Below, one piece after another: positions 18,653-26,913 of a stretch of DNA of 29,957 bases. Location: positions 658 to 30,614 of the forward strand of contig DFQX01000071.1 in assembly GCA_002381155.1 (NCBI GenBank). Direction: 5' to 3'. Every line of letters begins with the position of its first letter. The first letter of the stretch is position 1. A program made the position numbers and the translations under genes. The notes under the pieces are model-generated. The model saw only the letters and a program-made list of their open reading frames with translations. It did no database searches and was not told the DNA's origin. Source of the DNA: Flavobacteriaceae bacterium UBA3478. Lineage in GTDB: Bacteria; Bacteroidota; Bacteroidia; Flavobacteriales; Flavobacteriaceae.

Positions 18653-18871
18653 CTAGAGATCGAAAACCGAACTACGCTTGGTATAAACAAGGTCTTTTAT
18701 TCTCAGCCAAAAGGCTACAAAAAGATACAGGGCAAAGCCAAATCCTAGGGTAATAAAGGTGAGATATATAAAGGTTAGTCGAATCACTCTAGGTCGAATC
18801 CCCCAAGAATCTCCAATTCGTTGACAAACTTTAAATCCCCACAATTGCAAGGTGTAGATAAACTGTGTCAA
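18653..18871 (-). CDS. PspC domain protein
   Basis: A small inner-membrane protein of 72 residues. The PspC pattern is visible as CQRIGDSWGIRPRVIRLTF followed by one long membrane segment (about 31-58, TLGFGFALYLFVAFWL). PspC domains take part in envelope-stress responses in some bacteria; no other psp genes are here. No ATG is available in frame between the upstream stop and the domain, so translation must start at TTG (18871, 8 bases after the rhodanese stop) or a later TTG, probably by coupling. It is the last gene of a tlpA-like/rhodanese/pspC unit. Confidence 0.75.
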   Translation of the reverse strand: MTQFIYTLQLWGFKVCQRIGDSWGIRPRVIRLTFIYLTFITLGFGFALYLFVAFWLRIKDLVYTKRSSVFDL

Positions 18872-18879
18872 AGGCTTAA

Positions 18880-19185
18880 TTATATAAGTTCACCTTCCCA
18901 TTCCATCATTCCGCCTACTAAGTTGTAAGCGTTTTCGATTCCTTGAGATCTGAGAATAGCACAGGCTTGACCTGAGCGGTTTCCCGATCGACAGTAAACA
19001 AAATAAGAAGCATTTTTATCAAAGCTAGCCACTGCATCCATGAATCCTTGCGGATTGAAAATATCGTGATTGATTGCTCCCTTAACTTTACCTGAAGCTA
19101 CTTCATCAGCAGTTCTAACATCTAGGATAACTGCATTATCCGTTGATTCAAGCTTTTCGATCCACTCTTGTTGTGATAAATTCAT
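18880..19185 (-). CDS. Single-domain rhodanese-like protein
   Basis: A 101-residue cytoplasmic rhodanese. The active-site loop CRSGNRS (residues 65-71, catalytic C65) holds the persulfide; the N-terminal VILDVRTADEV and C-terminal LVGGMMEWEGE are typical. It could act as a sulfurtransferase or sulfur carrier, but the substrate is unknown. It starts 11 bases after the tlpA-like gene and ends 8 bases before the pspC TTG, so the three are probably cotranscribed. Pairing with a thioredoxin-fold lipoprotein suggests thiol or sulfur chemistry at the envelope, which is inference. Confidence 0.9.
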   Translation of the reverse strand: MNLSQQEWIEKLESTDNAVILDVRTADEVASGKVKGAINHDIFNPQGFMDAVASFDKNASYFVYCRSGNRSGQACAILRSQGIENAYNLVGGMMEWEGELI

Positions 19186-19196
19186 GCTGCGTAATT

Positions 19197-19715
19197 TTAA
19201 TTTTTTTCAAAGATAGAAGTATTAGATAATGTCTTTTGTAACTCAAGTTGCGCAATTCCCAAATCGCGATAATTCAAAGGCGCGTCAAAAAACAAGCGCT
19301 TATTTCCCTCAATCATCAAAGTAACAGGAATCGACATCAGCTTCCACTTTTCACTCACCCTAAATCGCCAGTTTAAATCAACTTCAGGTTCAATTAAAAA
19401 TACTTGACTTTTGATGTCCAACTCTTCTATAACTTGAGGAACCTTGCTATCCCAAACTGACTTTCTGTCGAGACTTACAAAAATCAATTTCACCTCAGGG
19501 TGATCCTTGGCAAATCTTTCAAAATCTGGCATTTCTTTTAGGCAAGGGGTACACCAAGTGGCCCAGAAATTATAAATCGTCAATTGCTCTGTTTCCTCTG
19601 ACAGTAAAGAAATCAATTCATCTACGGACAATGAAACTGGTGAGGTAGTGGTTTCCTTGGGAGAGCAAGAACCTAAAGAAAAGGTTAAAAAAAGAAATAC
19701 TAAGAATAGACGCAT
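19197..19715 (-). CDS. TlpA/ResA-like thioredoxin-fold lipoprotein
   Basis: A periplasm-facing thiol-disulfide protein. From the ATG at 19715 it has 172 residues: an N-terminal lipoprotein signal with lipobox LGSC (lipid-bearing C17), then a thioredoxin fold with the redox motif WCTPC (C55, C58) in FWATWCTPCLKEMPDF. The ATG at 19733 is also possible. A frame open to 19811 runs back through the promoter and overlaps the divergent nitroreductase gene, so I reject it. Proteins of this type reduce disulfides for cytochrome c maturation or similar tasks; the substrate is not evident. Confidence 0.88.
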   Translation of the reverse strand: MRLFLVFLFLTFSLGSCSPKETTTSPVSLSVDELISLLSEETEQLTIYNFWATWCTPCLKEMPDFERFAKDHPEVKLIFVSLDRKSVWDSKVPQVIEELDIKSQVFLIEPEVDLNWRFRVSEKWKLMSIPVTLMIEGNKRLFFDAPLNYRDLGIAQLELQKTLSNTSIFEKN

Positions 19716-19738
19716 ATTTAGAACAGAATGCATTTCAA

Positions 19739-19746
19739 TAACTTTG
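19739..19746 (+). promoter_or_regulatory. -7 element of the nitroreductase gene
   Basis: TAACTTTG matches TAnnTTTG, 15 bases before the ATG. The -33 region (TTTA at 19717-19720, 18 bases upstream) is a weak match. It lies 1 base from the opposing -7 element of the tlpA-like gene. Confidence 0.55.
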
Positions 19747-19747
19747 T

Positions 19748-19755
19748 CAAAAATA
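19748..19755 (-). promoter_or_regulatory. -7 element of the tlpA-like operon
   Basis: TATTTTTG on the minus strand matches TAnnTTTG, 32 bases before the preferred ATG of the lipoprotein gene. It lies back to back with the nitroreductase -7 element. Confidence 0.5.
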
Positions 19756-19761
19756 TGCAAA

Positions 19762-20400
19762 ATGAAAAGAGAAGAAATACTGAATGATCTAGGATGGCGA
19801 TATGCCACCAAAAGATTTAATCGGGAAGAGTCAATAAACGAAAAGGATTATCAAGCAGTTAAAGAGGCCATTCGACTGGCACCCACTTCATATGGCTTAC
19901 AACCCTTCAAAGTTATAGAGATTGAAGACCGTGAAACTCGCACTCAGCTGCAAGCGGCCGGATACGGACAAAAACAAATTGCAGATGCCTCTAGACTGAT
20001 GGCTATTGCTAGTCTAAAACGTTTTAACAACCATCTTATTGATCGATACATTAATCTCAGTATGGAAACTAGAGGACTCACAGAAGATCAGGTTTCTGGA
20101 TACAGTAACTTCATGAAAGGAGTTTTTAGCCAATGGTCTGAGGAGGCAAAAAAATCTTGGTCAGAGAAACAAGCCTATCTAGCTTTAGGATTTGGGATGT
20201 TAGCTGCAGCTGAATTGAATATCGATACCTGTGCCCTTGAGGGGATTGATGTACAACAAATAAATAAAATCCTTCAATTAGAGGACTCAGACTATCATGT
20301 CTCGGTATTATTGGCTTTAGGTAAAAGAGCTGAAGAAGATGAAAATCAACATTTAAAGAAGGTGCGTTTAGAAACTTCCGTTTTATTTGAAACGATATAA
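19762..20400 (+). CDS. Nitroreductase family FMN oxidoreductase
   Basis: A flavin enzyme of the NfsB-like nitroreductase family, 212 residues from the ATG at 19762 (MKREEILNDLGWRYATKRFN). FMN-binding features are RYATKRFN near the N-terminus, APTSYGLQPF around residues 40-49, and LALGKRAEEDENQHLKKVR near the C-terminus. Such enzymes reduce nitro groups, quinones or flavins with NAD(P)H; the natural substrate is unknown. A longer frame opens at 19648 but starts inside the divergent tlpA-like gene and lacks family similarity there. The trp leader follows within 40 bases with no obvious terminator between. Confidence 0.9.
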   Translation: MKREEILNDLGWRYATKRFNREESINEKDYQAVKEAIRLAPTSYGLQPFKVIEIEDRETRTQLQAAGYGQKQIADASRLMAIASLKRFNNHLIDRYINLSMETRGLTEDQVSGYSNFMKGVFSQWSEEAKKSWSEKQAYLALGFGMLAAAELNIDTCALEGIDVQQINKILQLEDSDYHVSVLLALGKRAEEDENQHLKKVRLETSVLFETI

Positions 20401-20436
20401 ATTCTAAATGTGTTTTTAATTGAATGTTAAGCATTG

Positions 20437-20444
20437 TATATTTG
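20437..20444 (+). promoter_or_regulatory. -7 promoter element of the trp operon
   Basis: TATATTTG matches TAnnTTTG. It ends only 5 bases before the trpL ATG, so transcription should begin almost at that ATG. The nearest TTG upstream (20420-20422) is 14 bases away, closer than usual; no better -33 box is visible. Confidence 0.55.
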
Positions 20445-20449
20445 GAGCA

Positions 20450-20494
20450 ATGATTCAAACAAAAACAAATAAAAACTGGTGGAGATCGTCGTAG
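20450..20494 (+). CDS. trpL: trp operon leader peptide
   Basis: A 14-codon reading frame, MIQTKTNKNWWRSS, with tandem Trp codons at 20477-20482 placed just before the pause hairpin of the attenuator. When charged tRNA-Trp is scarce the ribosome should stall at WW, free the second strand and allow the antiterminator. The ATG is 5 bases from the -7 box, which suggests a leaderless or nearly leaderless mRNA. Assignment rests on the WW pair, the position and the three competing stems. Confidence 0.9.
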   Translation: MIQTKTNKNWWRSS

Positions 20495-20563
20495 TAATGC
20501 GATGATTATCGGCTATAGATATATGTAAAGGCCTGTCATCGCGACAGGCCTTTATTATTTTTT
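20484..20563 (+). promoter_or_regulatory. trp attenuator (pause hairpin and antiterminator)
   Basis: Stem 1:2 pairs 20484-20491 (GATCGTCG) with 20500-20507 (CGATGATT), 8 pairs including two G-U. The antiterminator 2:3 pairs GCGATGA (20499-20505) perfectly with TCATCGC (20536-20542), with a G-U at each end. The terminator 3:4 uses 20527-20537 with 20543-20553. Segment 20536-20542 covers the last two bases of the terminator's 5' arm and its loop, so the two folds exclude each other. The layout fits ribosome-mediated attenuation; it is probably the Bacteroidota trp leader class described as the Bacteroid-trp motif. Confidence 0.9.
20527..20563 (+). terminator. Attenuator terminator of the trp operon
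   Basis: AAAGGCCTGTC (20527-20537) pairs perfectly with GACAGGCCTTT (20543-20553), 11 pairs around the 5-base loop ATCGC, followed by a T-rich tract to 20563. It ends 7 bases before the trpE ATG. Confidence 0.93.
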
Positions 20564-20570
20564 AATAATT

Positions 20571-21983
20571 ATGAAATTGAAAAAATTCGAATTTACGAGC
20601 ACCTTCGAAAAGATCATGGCGGATACGCTTACACCGGTAAGTGTTTATTTGAAACTCCGAGATCATTTTCCGGGAAGTATCCTTCTGGAGAGTAGCGATT
20701 ATCACACTAACGACAACAGTTTTTCGTATATCTGCTGTAAGCCGATTGCATCGATTTCATTGCACAACGAAAAATTAACAAAAACCTTACCCGATCAATC
20801 GGAGGAAGTGATTACACTGAATGAATCAAATACCTTAATTGACGAAATCGATGGGTTTAGTAAACAATTTAATGGGGAACGTCTTCCTTTTAAGTTTATA
20901 ACCAATGGATGGTTCGGATACACGAGCTACGACAGTGTTCGCTACTTTGAAAACCTACCCGATTATAAGACTGATAAACCAGGTCAAGACATACCTGATA
21001 TCTACTATGCGCTTTATCAAAATATTATAGCCATTGATCATTTCAAAAATGAAGCCTACCTAATATGTCATTCTTACAATGATAGTACACCCAATATCGA
21101 AGAAATTAAGGCACTATTAGCCGTTGAATCGCTGAGCACCTATCCGTACAAAAATTTAGGAGACAAACAGGCCTATATTAGTGATGAGTCATTTAAAGAT
21201 TTAGTGGTTAAAGCTAAAGAACACTGTAAGCGTGGAGATGTATTCCAATTAGTACTATCAAGACAAACTTCTCAAGCTTTTCAGGGAGATGAATTCAACG
21301 TCTATCGCGCCCTTCGATCCGTTAACCCTAGTCCCTACTTGTTTTATTTCGACTACATCAACTTCAAACTTTTTGGTTCTTCACCCGAGGCCCAACTCAT
21401 TGTTCAAGAGGGTCAAGCTGAAATTCATCCTATTGCAGGAACTTACAAACGTACTGGAGACGATGAAAAGGATGCAGAACTTGCCAAGAAATTAGCGGCA
21501 GACCCAAAAGAAAATGCGGAGCACGTCATGCTTGTTGATTTAGCGCGAAATGATTTAAGCCGAAATGGTCACGCGGTCGAAGTTAAAACCTATCGCGAAG
21601 TTCAATTTTTCTCTCATGTCATTCACCTTGTCTCTAAAGTAACCGCAAAGAAAACAGAAGGTACTTCGACCCTGCAATTAATGGCAGATACCTTCCCCGC
21701 GGGTACGTTGAGCGGAGCTCCAAAGCCGATGGCATTAAAACTAATCGACAAATACGAATCAACCCGAAGAGGCTTTTATGGAGGTGCTATTGGGTTCTTC
21801 GACTTTGACGGTAATTACAATCATGCCATTTTAATTCGAAGCTTTCTAAGTAAGAATAACAAATTATACTATCAAGCCGGCGCCGGTATAGTAGCTAGTT
21901 CAGACGAAGAAAGTGAATTGCAAGAAACCTATAATAAACTTGGGGCCCTTCAAAAGGCTCTTGAACTTGCCGAAAACCTTTGA
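20571..21983 (+). CDS. trpE: Anthranilate synthase component I
   Basis: Converts chorismate and ammonia to anthranilate, the first committed step of Trp synthesis, with ammonia supplied by TrpG. The 470 residues include the tryptophan feedback motif LLES at residues 38-41 and the chorismate-binding core (HPIAGTYKRTGDDEKDAELA, then VDLARNDLSRNG and FPAGTLSGAPK). Retention of LLES argues for anthranilate synthase rather than aminodeoxychorismate synthase and predicts feedback inhibition by Trp. It starts 7 bases after the attenuator with no Shine-Dalgarno sequence; its TGA lies 2 bases before the trpG ATG. Confidence 0.97.
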   Translation: MKLKKFEFTSTFEKIMADTLTPVSVYLKLRDHFPGSILLESSDYHTNDNSFSYICCKPIASISLHNEKLTKTLPDQSEEVITLNESNTLIDEIDGFSKQFNGERLPFKFITNGWFGYTSYDSVRYFENLPDYKTDKPGQDIPDIYYALYQNIIAIDHFKNEAYLICHSYNDSTPNIEEIKALLAVESLSTYPYKNLGDKQAYISDESFKDLVVKAKEHCKRGDVFQLVLSRQTSQAFQGDEFNVYRALRSVNPSPYLFYFDYINFKLFGSSPEAQLIVQEGQAEIHPIAGTYKRTGDDEKDAELAKKLAADPKENAEHVMLVDLARNDLSRNGHAVEVKTYREVQFFSHVIHLVSKVTAKKTEGTSTLQLMADTFPAGTLSGAPKPMALKLIDKYESTRRGFYGGAIGFFDFDGNYNHAILIRSFLSKNNKLYYQAGAGIVASSDEESELQETYNKLGALQKALELAENL

Positions 21984-21985
21984 TA

Positions 21986-22558
21986 ATGAGCAAAATACTT
22001 GTCATAGACAATTACGACAGTTTCGTATATAACATCGTTCACTATCTAAGAGAACTCGGAGAAGAAGTTACCGTTAAAAGAAATGACCAATTCGAGCTAA
22101 ATGAGATTTTGGAGTACGAAAGGGTTGTACTATCGCCAGGACCAGGAATTCCTAGTGAAGCGGGTAAATTATTAGAGGTTATTCAATTCAATAATCAATT
22201 AGAAAATTGCATTCCAATGCTTGGAATCTGTTTGGGCCATCAAGCCATTGCAGAGGTTTTTGGTGGAACACTGAGGAACTTGTCTCAAGTATATCACGGG
22301 ATTGCAAGTAAAATCAATGTTGATCCAAGCACAAGATTATACCAGAATTTCGAATCTAAACTTACGGTTGGTCGCTATCACTCATGGGTTGCAGATGTCG
22401 AATCAGCGCCGCTGCTCAAAGCAAATGCTTGGGATCAAGAATCAAATGTGATGAGTCTTGAGCATATCGAAAAACCGATTTGGGGTATTCAATACCATCC
22501 TGAATCTATACTAACCGATCACGGAATCGAACTTTTACAAAATTGGCTAAAAGCATGA
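21986..22558 (+). CDS. trpG: Anthranilate synthase component II (glutamine amidotransferase)
   Basis: A class I glutamine amidotransferase that feeds ammonia to TrpE. From the ATG at 21986 (MSKILVIDNYDSFVYN) it has 190 residues. The catalytic triad is C82 (GICLGHQA), H171 and E173 (QYHPES). An alternative TTG at 21980 overlaps the trpE stop; the ATG matches family starts better. There is no fused TrpD domain. The stop overlaps the trpD ATG (ATGA). Proteins of this type often also serve folate synthesis as PabA; no pabA is visible here to exclude that. Confidence 0.96.
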   Translation: MSKILVIDNYDSFVYNIVHYLRELGEEVTVKRNDQFELNEILEYERVVLSPGPGIPSEAGKLLEVIQFNNQLENCIPMLGICLGHQAIAEVFGGTLRNLSQVYHGIASKINVDPSTRLYQNFESKLTVGRYHSWVADVESAPLLKANAWDQESNVMSLEHIEKPIWGIQYHPESILTDHGIELLQNWLKA

Positions 22559-23553
22559 AACAGTATTTAAATAGACTCATTCAGCACCAGCATTTAACCA
22601 AAGACGAGGCGAGAAACGTACTTGTTGAAATGGCTGAAGGAAAATTTGATCCTCATCAAGTCGCTTCTTTCCTTACGATCTATATGATGAGGCCCATTAC
22701 TATAGAGGAGCTAAGCGGGTTTCAAGAGGCCCTACTCGATCTTTGTCTTCCTGTCAATCTCAACAATTACGACCCGATTGATCTATGCGGTACTGGTGGT
22801 GATGGTAAAGACACCTTCAACGTTTCAACACTTGCCTCCTTTGTGACGGCAGGTGCAGGCTTAGCTGTTAGTAAACACGGTAATTATGGTGTTAGTTCAG
22901 TGTGCGGAAGTAGTAACGTGATGGAACATTTAGGTATAATATTCAGCAAAGAGGAAGATGTCCTTAAAAGGTGTCTAGACAATGCTAATATTACCGTTCT
23001 TCATGCCCCGCTTTTTCATCCGGCAATGAAAGCAGTGGCTCCCATTCGTAGAGCCCTAGGCGTAAAAACCTTTTTTAACATGCTCGGGCCCCTAGTTAAC
23101 CCGGCATTTCCAAAAAAACAATTAGTAGGAGTCTTTAGCCTTGAATTGGCTCGAATCTATGGCTATCTCTACCAAAAAACCGACAAAAAATATAGCGTAA
23201 TCTATGCCCTAGATGGCTATGATGAAGCATCACTTACGGGTCATTTAAAACAGATTAACAAAACTGGAGAGCACCTTTTAACTCCTGCACATTTTGGAAC
23301 GAAAGCCATTGACCCAAAATTAATCGAAGGTGGAAAGGATGTGGCTTCTTCGGCAGAGCTCTTTATGAAATTGTTAAATGGTCAAGGGACAGAACCACAA
23401 AACAAGGTGGTTATTGCCAATGCCGCACTCGCCATATCAACAGCAGAAGAAATCAGCATCGAACAGGCTATTGAAAAGGCTGAAGATTCATTATTTAATC
23501 AAAAGGCCCTTGGTTGTTTTGAGAGGCTGAAAAAAACATTAGAAGAGGCATGA
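22555..23553 (+). CDS. trpD: Anthranilate phosphoribosyltransferase
   Basis: Transfers phosphoribose from PRPP to anthranilate. The start is the ATG overlapping the trpG stop (MKQYLNRLIQHQHLTKDEA), giving 332 residues. The PRPP-binding loop is CGTGGDGKDTFNVST; SKHGNYGVSSVCGSSNVMEH and the HPAMKAVAPIRRALGVKTFFN segment bind substrate and metal. An in-frame TTG at 22543 inside trpG is unlikely to be the start. The stop overlaps the trpC ATG by 4 bases. Confidence 0.97.
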   Translation: MKQYLNRLIQHQHLTKDEARNVLVEMAEGKFDPHQVASFLTIYMMRPITIEELSGFQEALLDLCLPVNLNNYDPIDLCGTGGDGKDTFNVSTLASFVTAGAGLAVSKHGNYGVSSVCGSSNVMEHLGIIFSKEEDVLKRCLDNANITVLHAPLFHPAMKAVAPIRRALGVKTFFNMLGPLVNPAFPKKQLVGVFSLELARIYGYLYQKTDKKYSVIYALDGYDEASLTGHLKQINKTGEHLLTPAHFGTKAIDPKLIEGGKDVASSAELFMKLLNGQGTEPQNKVVIANAALAISTAEEISIEQAIEKAEDSLFNQKALGCFERLKKTLEEA

Positions 23554-24329
23554 CCCCTATTTTAGAAAAAATCGTAGCACACAAGCGCCTTGAAGTTCTT
23601 TCTAGTGAACAAGCCATAAGCAGTCAACAACTGAAAGACTCTTTGTATTATCATCGAGAAACCTATTCAGCAATGAGCGCTTTGCGTTCAGGTGGGATCA
23701 TTGCAGAACACAAACGTAAATCGCCCTCAAAGAAAAGTATTAATCTTAACCGACCTTTGGTAGATACCATCGATCGTTATGTGCGTGGGGGTGCCAGTGC
23801 CATTTCGGTACTCACTGATACGCAATTTTTTGGCGGAAGTCTTACAGATCTTGCTCTTGCACGAGCAAGCTGTAGCCTACCTATTATTCGAAAAGATTTT
23901 ATCATCTCTACCTATCAAATCGATGAAGCAAAAGCATACGGAGCAGACTTTATTTTACTGATCGCTGCGATTTTATCACCCAACCAAATTCAAGAATTTA
24001 CAGCATATGCCCACGCTATAGGATTAGAAGTGCTGCTCGAGGTACATGACAAGGAAGAGCTTTTAATCAACAAAAATTGCCCAGTCGATTTGGTCGGTGT
24101 CAATCATCGCAACTTAAAAACCTTTGAAACGAATCTGGATTTGGGATTAGAATTACTGCCTGAAATTGACAAGAATCAAATTGCTGTAGCTGAGAGCGGT
24201 ATTCATACCAAAAAGAGTTTGAAAAAATTGTGGAAAGCCGGCTTCAAAGGTTTCTTAATCGGAGAATCAATCATGAAGCATAAAGCTCCTGAAGAAGTGC
24301 TTCTCAAGTGGAATAATTGTTTGAAATAA
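23550..24329 (+). CDS. trpC: Indole-3-glycerol phosphate synthase
   Basis: Closes the indole ring by converting CdRP to indole-3-glycerol phosphate. A stand-alone (alpha/beta)8 barrel of 259 residues, not fused to TrpF. Active-site segments are AEHKRKSPSK (N-terminal lysine), IIRKDFIIS, LLEVHDKEEL, GVNHRNLKTFE and AVAESGIHT, with phosphate contacts at GFLIGESIM. It begins with an ATGA overlap with trpD and ends 4 bases before trpF. Confidence 0.97.
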   Translation: MTPILEKIVAHKRLEVLSSEQAISSQQLKDSLYYHRETYSAMSALRSGGIIAEHKRKSPSKKSINLNRPLVDTIDRYVRGGASAISVLTDTQFFGGSLTDLALARASCSLPIIRKDFIISTYQIDEAKAYGADFILLIAAILSPNQIQEFTAYAHAIGLEVLLEVHDKEELLINKNCPVDLVGVNHRNLKTFETNLDLGLELLPEIDKNQIAVAESGIHTKKSLKKLWKAGFKGFLIGESIMKHKAPEEVLLKWNNCLK

Positions 24330-24333
24330 ACTC

Positions 24334-24969
24334 ATGAAAGTCAAGGTCTGTGGCATAACGAATCAAACCGCAATCATCGATAGTTTAGGTATTGATTATA
24401 TCGGACACATCTTTTGGGAACCCTCAAAACGATATGTCAGCCCTGAACAAATCGCATTGCAACCGACCTATAACAAAAGAGTTGGGGTCTTCGTTGATGA
24501 GTCGATCGAAACCGTAATAAAAATTGCCAAAAAACTTAGTCTTAAAGGGGTTCAATTACACGCTAATGAGGATGTAAAATACCTTCAAGAGTTAAAAGTC
24601 GAACTTCCCGACACATTGATTATCAAAGCAGTCGCTATCGCCACCACAGACGATCTGGTCCATTTAAATCAATTGGACGAGGTGGTTGATCTATTTATTT
24701 TTGACACCAAAGGAAGACTGCCCGGTGGTAACGGAACCCAGTTCGACTGGAATATTCTATCCGATTATGAGGGTGCTACCCCATTCCTTCTCAGTGGTGG
24801 TATTGGGCCTGGGGATATAGACGCGATAACCAATTTTAAAAAACAACTCAATCACCCCCAATTTGTTGGGGTCGACCTCAATAGTAAATTCGAAGACTCA
24901 CCTGGAGTTAAGAACGTTGAAAAACTAACTAACTTCGTGACTTCTCTAAAAAACGAAGCATGGCTATGA
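24334..24969 (+). CDS. trpF: Phosphoribosylanthranilate isomerase
   Basis: Performs the Amadori rearrangement of phosphoribosylanthranilate to CdRP. A small (alpha/beta)8 barrel of 211 residues. The catalytic cysteine is C6 in VKVCGITN and the catalytic aspartate lies in LFIFDTKGR; the phosphate site is [10 protein letters not shown] and [18 protein letters not shown]. Its product feeds trpC, encoded immediately upstream. The last codons overlap the trpB start. Confidence 0.96.
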   Translation: MKVKVCGITNQTAIIDSLGIDYIGHIFWEPSKRYVSPEQIALQPTYNKRVGVFVDESIETVIKIAKKLSLKGVQLHANEDVKYLQELKVELPDTLIIKAVAIATTDDLVHLNQLDEVVDLFIFDTKGRLPGGNGTQFDWNILSDYEGATPFLLSGGIGPGDIDAITNFKKQLNHPQFVGVDLNSKFEDSPGVKNVEKLTNFVTSLKNEAWL

Positions 24970-26150
24970 AAAGTTATCATGTAAATAAAGAAGGCTATTA
25001 TGGAGAATTTGGAGGAGCATTCATTCCCGAAATGCTCTACCCTAATACCGAAGAACTTCGCAATTCATATCTAGAAATTACCTCAAGGGAATCCTTTAAA
25101 AAGGAGTTTGAACAGCTTTTAAGAGATTACGTGGGAAGACCTACTCCGCTCTACAAGGCAGAACGATTAAGTGATCAGTACAACACTCAAATCTACCTGA
25201 AAAGAGAAGATCTTTGCCATACGGGTGCTCATAAAGTCAATAACACCATTGGCCAAATATTACTTGCCAAAGCTTTGGGGAAAAATCGAATTATCGCTGA
25301 GACTGGAGCGGGACAACACGGTGTGGCAACGGCAACTGTTTGTGCACTTATGGGAATTGAATGTGTGGTTTACATGGGAGAAATTGACATAGCGCGCCAA
25401 GCCCCGAATGTCGCCCGCATGAAAATGCTAGGTGCAACTGTTAGAGCGGCGACATCAGGAAGTAAGACGCTAAAAGATGCGACTAACGAAGCCATACGCG
25501 ATTGGATCAACAACCCTGTTGACACCCATTACATTATTGGTTCAGTAGTGGGCCCTCACCCCTATCCCGATATGGTGGCTCGTTTTCAATCCGTAATTTC
25601 AGAAGAGGTAAAATGGCAATTAAACGAGCTTCACGGTAGAGACTATCCGGATCATGTAGTTGCTTGTGTAGGAGGCGGAAGCAATGCTGCCGGCATTTAC
25701 TATCACTATCTAGATGATCCAAGAGTCAACATCATCGCGGTTGAAGCAGCAGGAAAAGGAGTTTCTTCAGGACATAGTGCGGCAACTTCAGCGCTTGGAA
25801 AAGTAGGAATCATTCACGGTAGTAAAACCTTACTAATGCAAACGGATGATGGCCAAATCACCGAACCTTATTCAATTTCTGCTGGCCTTGACTATCCTGG
25901 GGTTGGACCGATGCACGCACACCTTTTCAAATCGGGAAGAGGACAGTTTATTTCTATTACCGATGATCATGCCATGAGTGCAGGACGCAAGCTTTCAGAA
26001 TTAGAAGGCATTATTCCTGCGATAGAAACAGCACACGCCTTTGCCATTTTCGATGAGCTTAATTTCAAAAAGGATGAAATCGTCGTTGTTAATCTATCGG
26101 GTCGAGGCGATAAAGATCTACAAACCTACATTGACTATTTCAACCTATGA
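24966..26150 (+). CDS. trpB: Tryptophan synthase beta chain
   Basis: A PLP enzyme that condenses indole with serine to give Trp. From the ATG at 24966 ([20 protein letters not shown]) it has 394 residues; an ATG two codons earlier (24960) is also possible. I prefer the later one because it gives the ATGA overlap used at several other junctions here. The PLP lysine is K90 in HTGAHKVNN, and the phosphate loop is GGGSNAAG. The indole tunnel partner TrpA follows with another ATGA overlap. This is the canonical TrpB1 type. Confidence 0.97.
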   Translation: MKSYHVNKEGYYGEFGGAFIPEMLYPNTEELRNSYLEITSRESFKKEFEQLLRDYVGRPTPLYKAERLSDQYNTQIYLKREDLCHTGAHKVNNTIGQILLAKALGKNRIIAETGAGQHGVATATVCALMGIECVVYMGEIDIARQAPNVARMKMLGATVRAATSGSKTLKDATNEAIRDWINNPVDTHYIIGSVVGPHPYPDMVARFQSVISEEVKWQLNELHGRDYPDHVVACVGGGSNAAGIYYHYLDDPRVNIIAVEAAGKGVSSGHSAATSALGKVGIIHGSKTLLMQTDDGQITEPYSISAGLDYPGVGPMHAHLFKSGRGQFISITDDHAMSAGRKLSELEGIIPAIETAHAFAIFDELNFKKDEIVVVNLSGRGDKDLQTYIDYFNL

Positions 26151-26911
26151 ATCGATTAACCGAAAGACTATCTGCAGAAGGAAAGATTCTATCTATTTAT
26201 GCCACGGCCGGATTTCCGAAGTTAAAAGATACCCTCCAAGTTTTAAAAGAACTTGAAAATGTAGGGGTAGATCTCATTGAAATTGGAATGCCATTCAGCG
26301 ATCCATTAGCTGACGGACCAACCATACAAGAAAGTTCAACAAAAGCTCTCATCAATGGGATGACCACAGAACTACTTTTTGAGCAACTAAAAGAAGTACG
26401 AAATCACCTATCTATTCCGCTAATTCTGATGGGATATTTCAATCCTGTTTTACAATTCGGAGTTGAAAAATTTCTAAAGAATGCCGCTGAAATAGGGATT
26501 GATGGTGTGATTTTGCCCGATTTACCTCTTGAGGTGTATGAAAGAGAGTATAAAGATTTGTTCGAAGCTTACGGCTTATCGATGATTTTTCTGATTACAC
26601 CACAGACTCCCGAGGGACGCATTCGTCAAATTGAACAAGCAAGTACCAGCTTTATCTACATGGTAAGCACCTCTAGTACCACAGGCGCCCAAGAAGGCTT
26701 CAACCAAGAGAGCATGGAATACTTCAAGAGAATAGAAGCGATGAACCTTCAAGTCCCAACGGTAGTTGGCTTCGGTATTTCGAACGCTTCGAGTTACCAC
26801 CAAGCCACTTCTCACTCTAAAGGTGCCATTATTGGTTCTGCATTTATCAAAGCCCTTTCAAAAGAAGGTATTGAAGGTATTCCTGCGTTTATTCGAAGTA
26901 TTCGTTCTTAA
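26147..26911 (+). CDS. trpA: Tryptophan synthase alpha chain
   Basis: Cleaves indole-3-glycerol phosphate and passes indole to TrpB. The 254 residues form a single barrel. The catalytic acids are E45 ([16 protein letters not shown]) and D56, equivalent to E. coli E49 and D60. Other family segments are [22 protein letters not shown], the [11 protein letters not shown] loop and VVGFGIS. It is the last recognised enzyme of the operon; a small interrupted frame begins 2 bases after its stop. Confidence 0.97.
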   Translation: MNRLTERLSAEGKILSIYATAGFPKLKDTLQVLKELENVGVDLIEIGMPFSDPLADGPTIQESSTKALINGMTTELLFEQLKEVRNHLSIPLILMGYFNPVLQFGVEKFLKNAAEIGIDGVILPDLPLEVYEREYKDLFEAYGLSMIFLITPQTPEGRIRQIEQASTSFIYMVSTSSTTGAQEGFNQESMEYFKRIEAMNLQVPTVVGFGISNASSYHQATSHSKGAIIGSAFIKALSKEGIEGIPAFIRSIRS

Positions 26912-26913
26912 TC

